From positions 1 to 6,790 of the forward strand of contig JAFGRZ010000075.1 in NCBI GenBank assembly GCA_016934895.1: 6,790 nucleotides of DNA. The letters run 5' to 3'. The notes beneath the pieces were generated by a model. The model made no database searches, had not been told where the DNA came from, and saw only the letters and a program-made list of their open reading frames with translations. The position numbers and the translations under genes were made by a program. Below, one piece after another: positions 6,690 through 6,790 of the stretch; positions within the stretch are counted from its first letter, which is position 1; every line of letters begins with the position of its first letter. The DNA is from Candidatus Aminicenantota bacterium. GTDB lineage: Bacteria > Acidobacteriota > Aminicenantia > Aminicenantales > UBA8522.

Positions 6690-6790
6690 TCAGAATAGCA
6701 ACGATACCTGGGCCAGGAGAACATCGTCGTCGAGTTCGTCCGGCTTTTCGCGATTGAAATCATACTCGACCTTGAGCATTAAGCGGGCCG
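6690..6790 (-). CDS. C-terminal end of an outer-membrane beta-barrel (porin-like) protein, 5' end outside window
   Basis: The last 32 codons of a gene entering from the right edge are visible, ending in TGA at 6690-6692. The residues include LMLKVEYDFNREKP and end in DDDVLLAQVSLLF. Alternating polar and hydrophobic residues and a terminal phenylalanine are the hallmark of the last strand of outer-membrane barrels recognised by BamA. The LKVEYDF strand followed by an acidic turn and a final strand resembles phosphate-selective porin O/P type proteins, but so little is visible that the family is uncertain. The stop lies 28 bases before purA on the same strand, so it may be first in, or upstream of, the purA unit. 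Confidence 0.6.
   Translation of the reverse strand, partial: ARLMLKVEYDFNREKPDELDDDVLLAQVSLLF

Overview
Every recognisable gene in this GC-rich window is read from the minus strand, so the layout below runs from high to low coordinates. The right edge holds the last 32 codons of a protein with an outer-membrane beta-barrel type C-terminus, which suggests a diderm bacterium. The 2-oxoacid:ferredoxin oxidoreductase and the hemerythrin-like DUF438 protein fit an anaerobic or microaerophilic life. The phylum cannot be fixed from sequence alone. A GC-rich, uncultivated-type diderm such as an Acidobacteriota/Aminicenantes or Desulfobacterota relative is a guess.

Region 1 (about 6790-2922) looks like one transcription unit: porin-like 3' end, purA (adenylosuccinate synthetase), a DUF1858-DUF438-hemerythrin-PAS protein, and a PhzF-family isomerase/epimerase-like protein. 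The gaps are only 28, 37 and 13 bases, and each gene has its own Shine-Dalgarno sequence. No promoter for this unit lies inside the window.

Region 2 (2921-2796) is the only sizeable non-coding gap. It is clearly AT-rich against its surroundings and holds a good sigma-70 type promoter (TTGAAT, 17-base spacer, TAAAAT) pointing into region 3.

Region 3 (2795-1) is a second unit: a two-gene 2-oxoacid:ferredoxin oxidoreductase (a fused gamma-alpha subunit, then a beta subunit starting in a 4-base ATGA overlap), followed after 42 bases by a small Nfu/NifU C-terminal-domain scaffold protein cut by the left edge. The oxidoreductase would oxidatively decarboxylate a 2-oxoacid to an acyl-CoA, using thiamine diphosphate and a [4Fe-4S] cluster, and pass electrons to ferredoxin. 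The Nfu protein plausibly helps deliver Fe-S clusters to it or to other enzymes.

I see no mobile element, CRISPR array, RNA gene or obvious new multi-gene system. The best leads are at residue level in otherwise conserved enzymes: a Thr-to-Cys change in the YPITP motif of the oxidoreductase alpha domain, and an Arg-to-Leu change at the aspartate-site position of PurA together with other unusual PurA motifs. The pairing of a putative diiron/PAS sensor-like protein with purA is a further lead.
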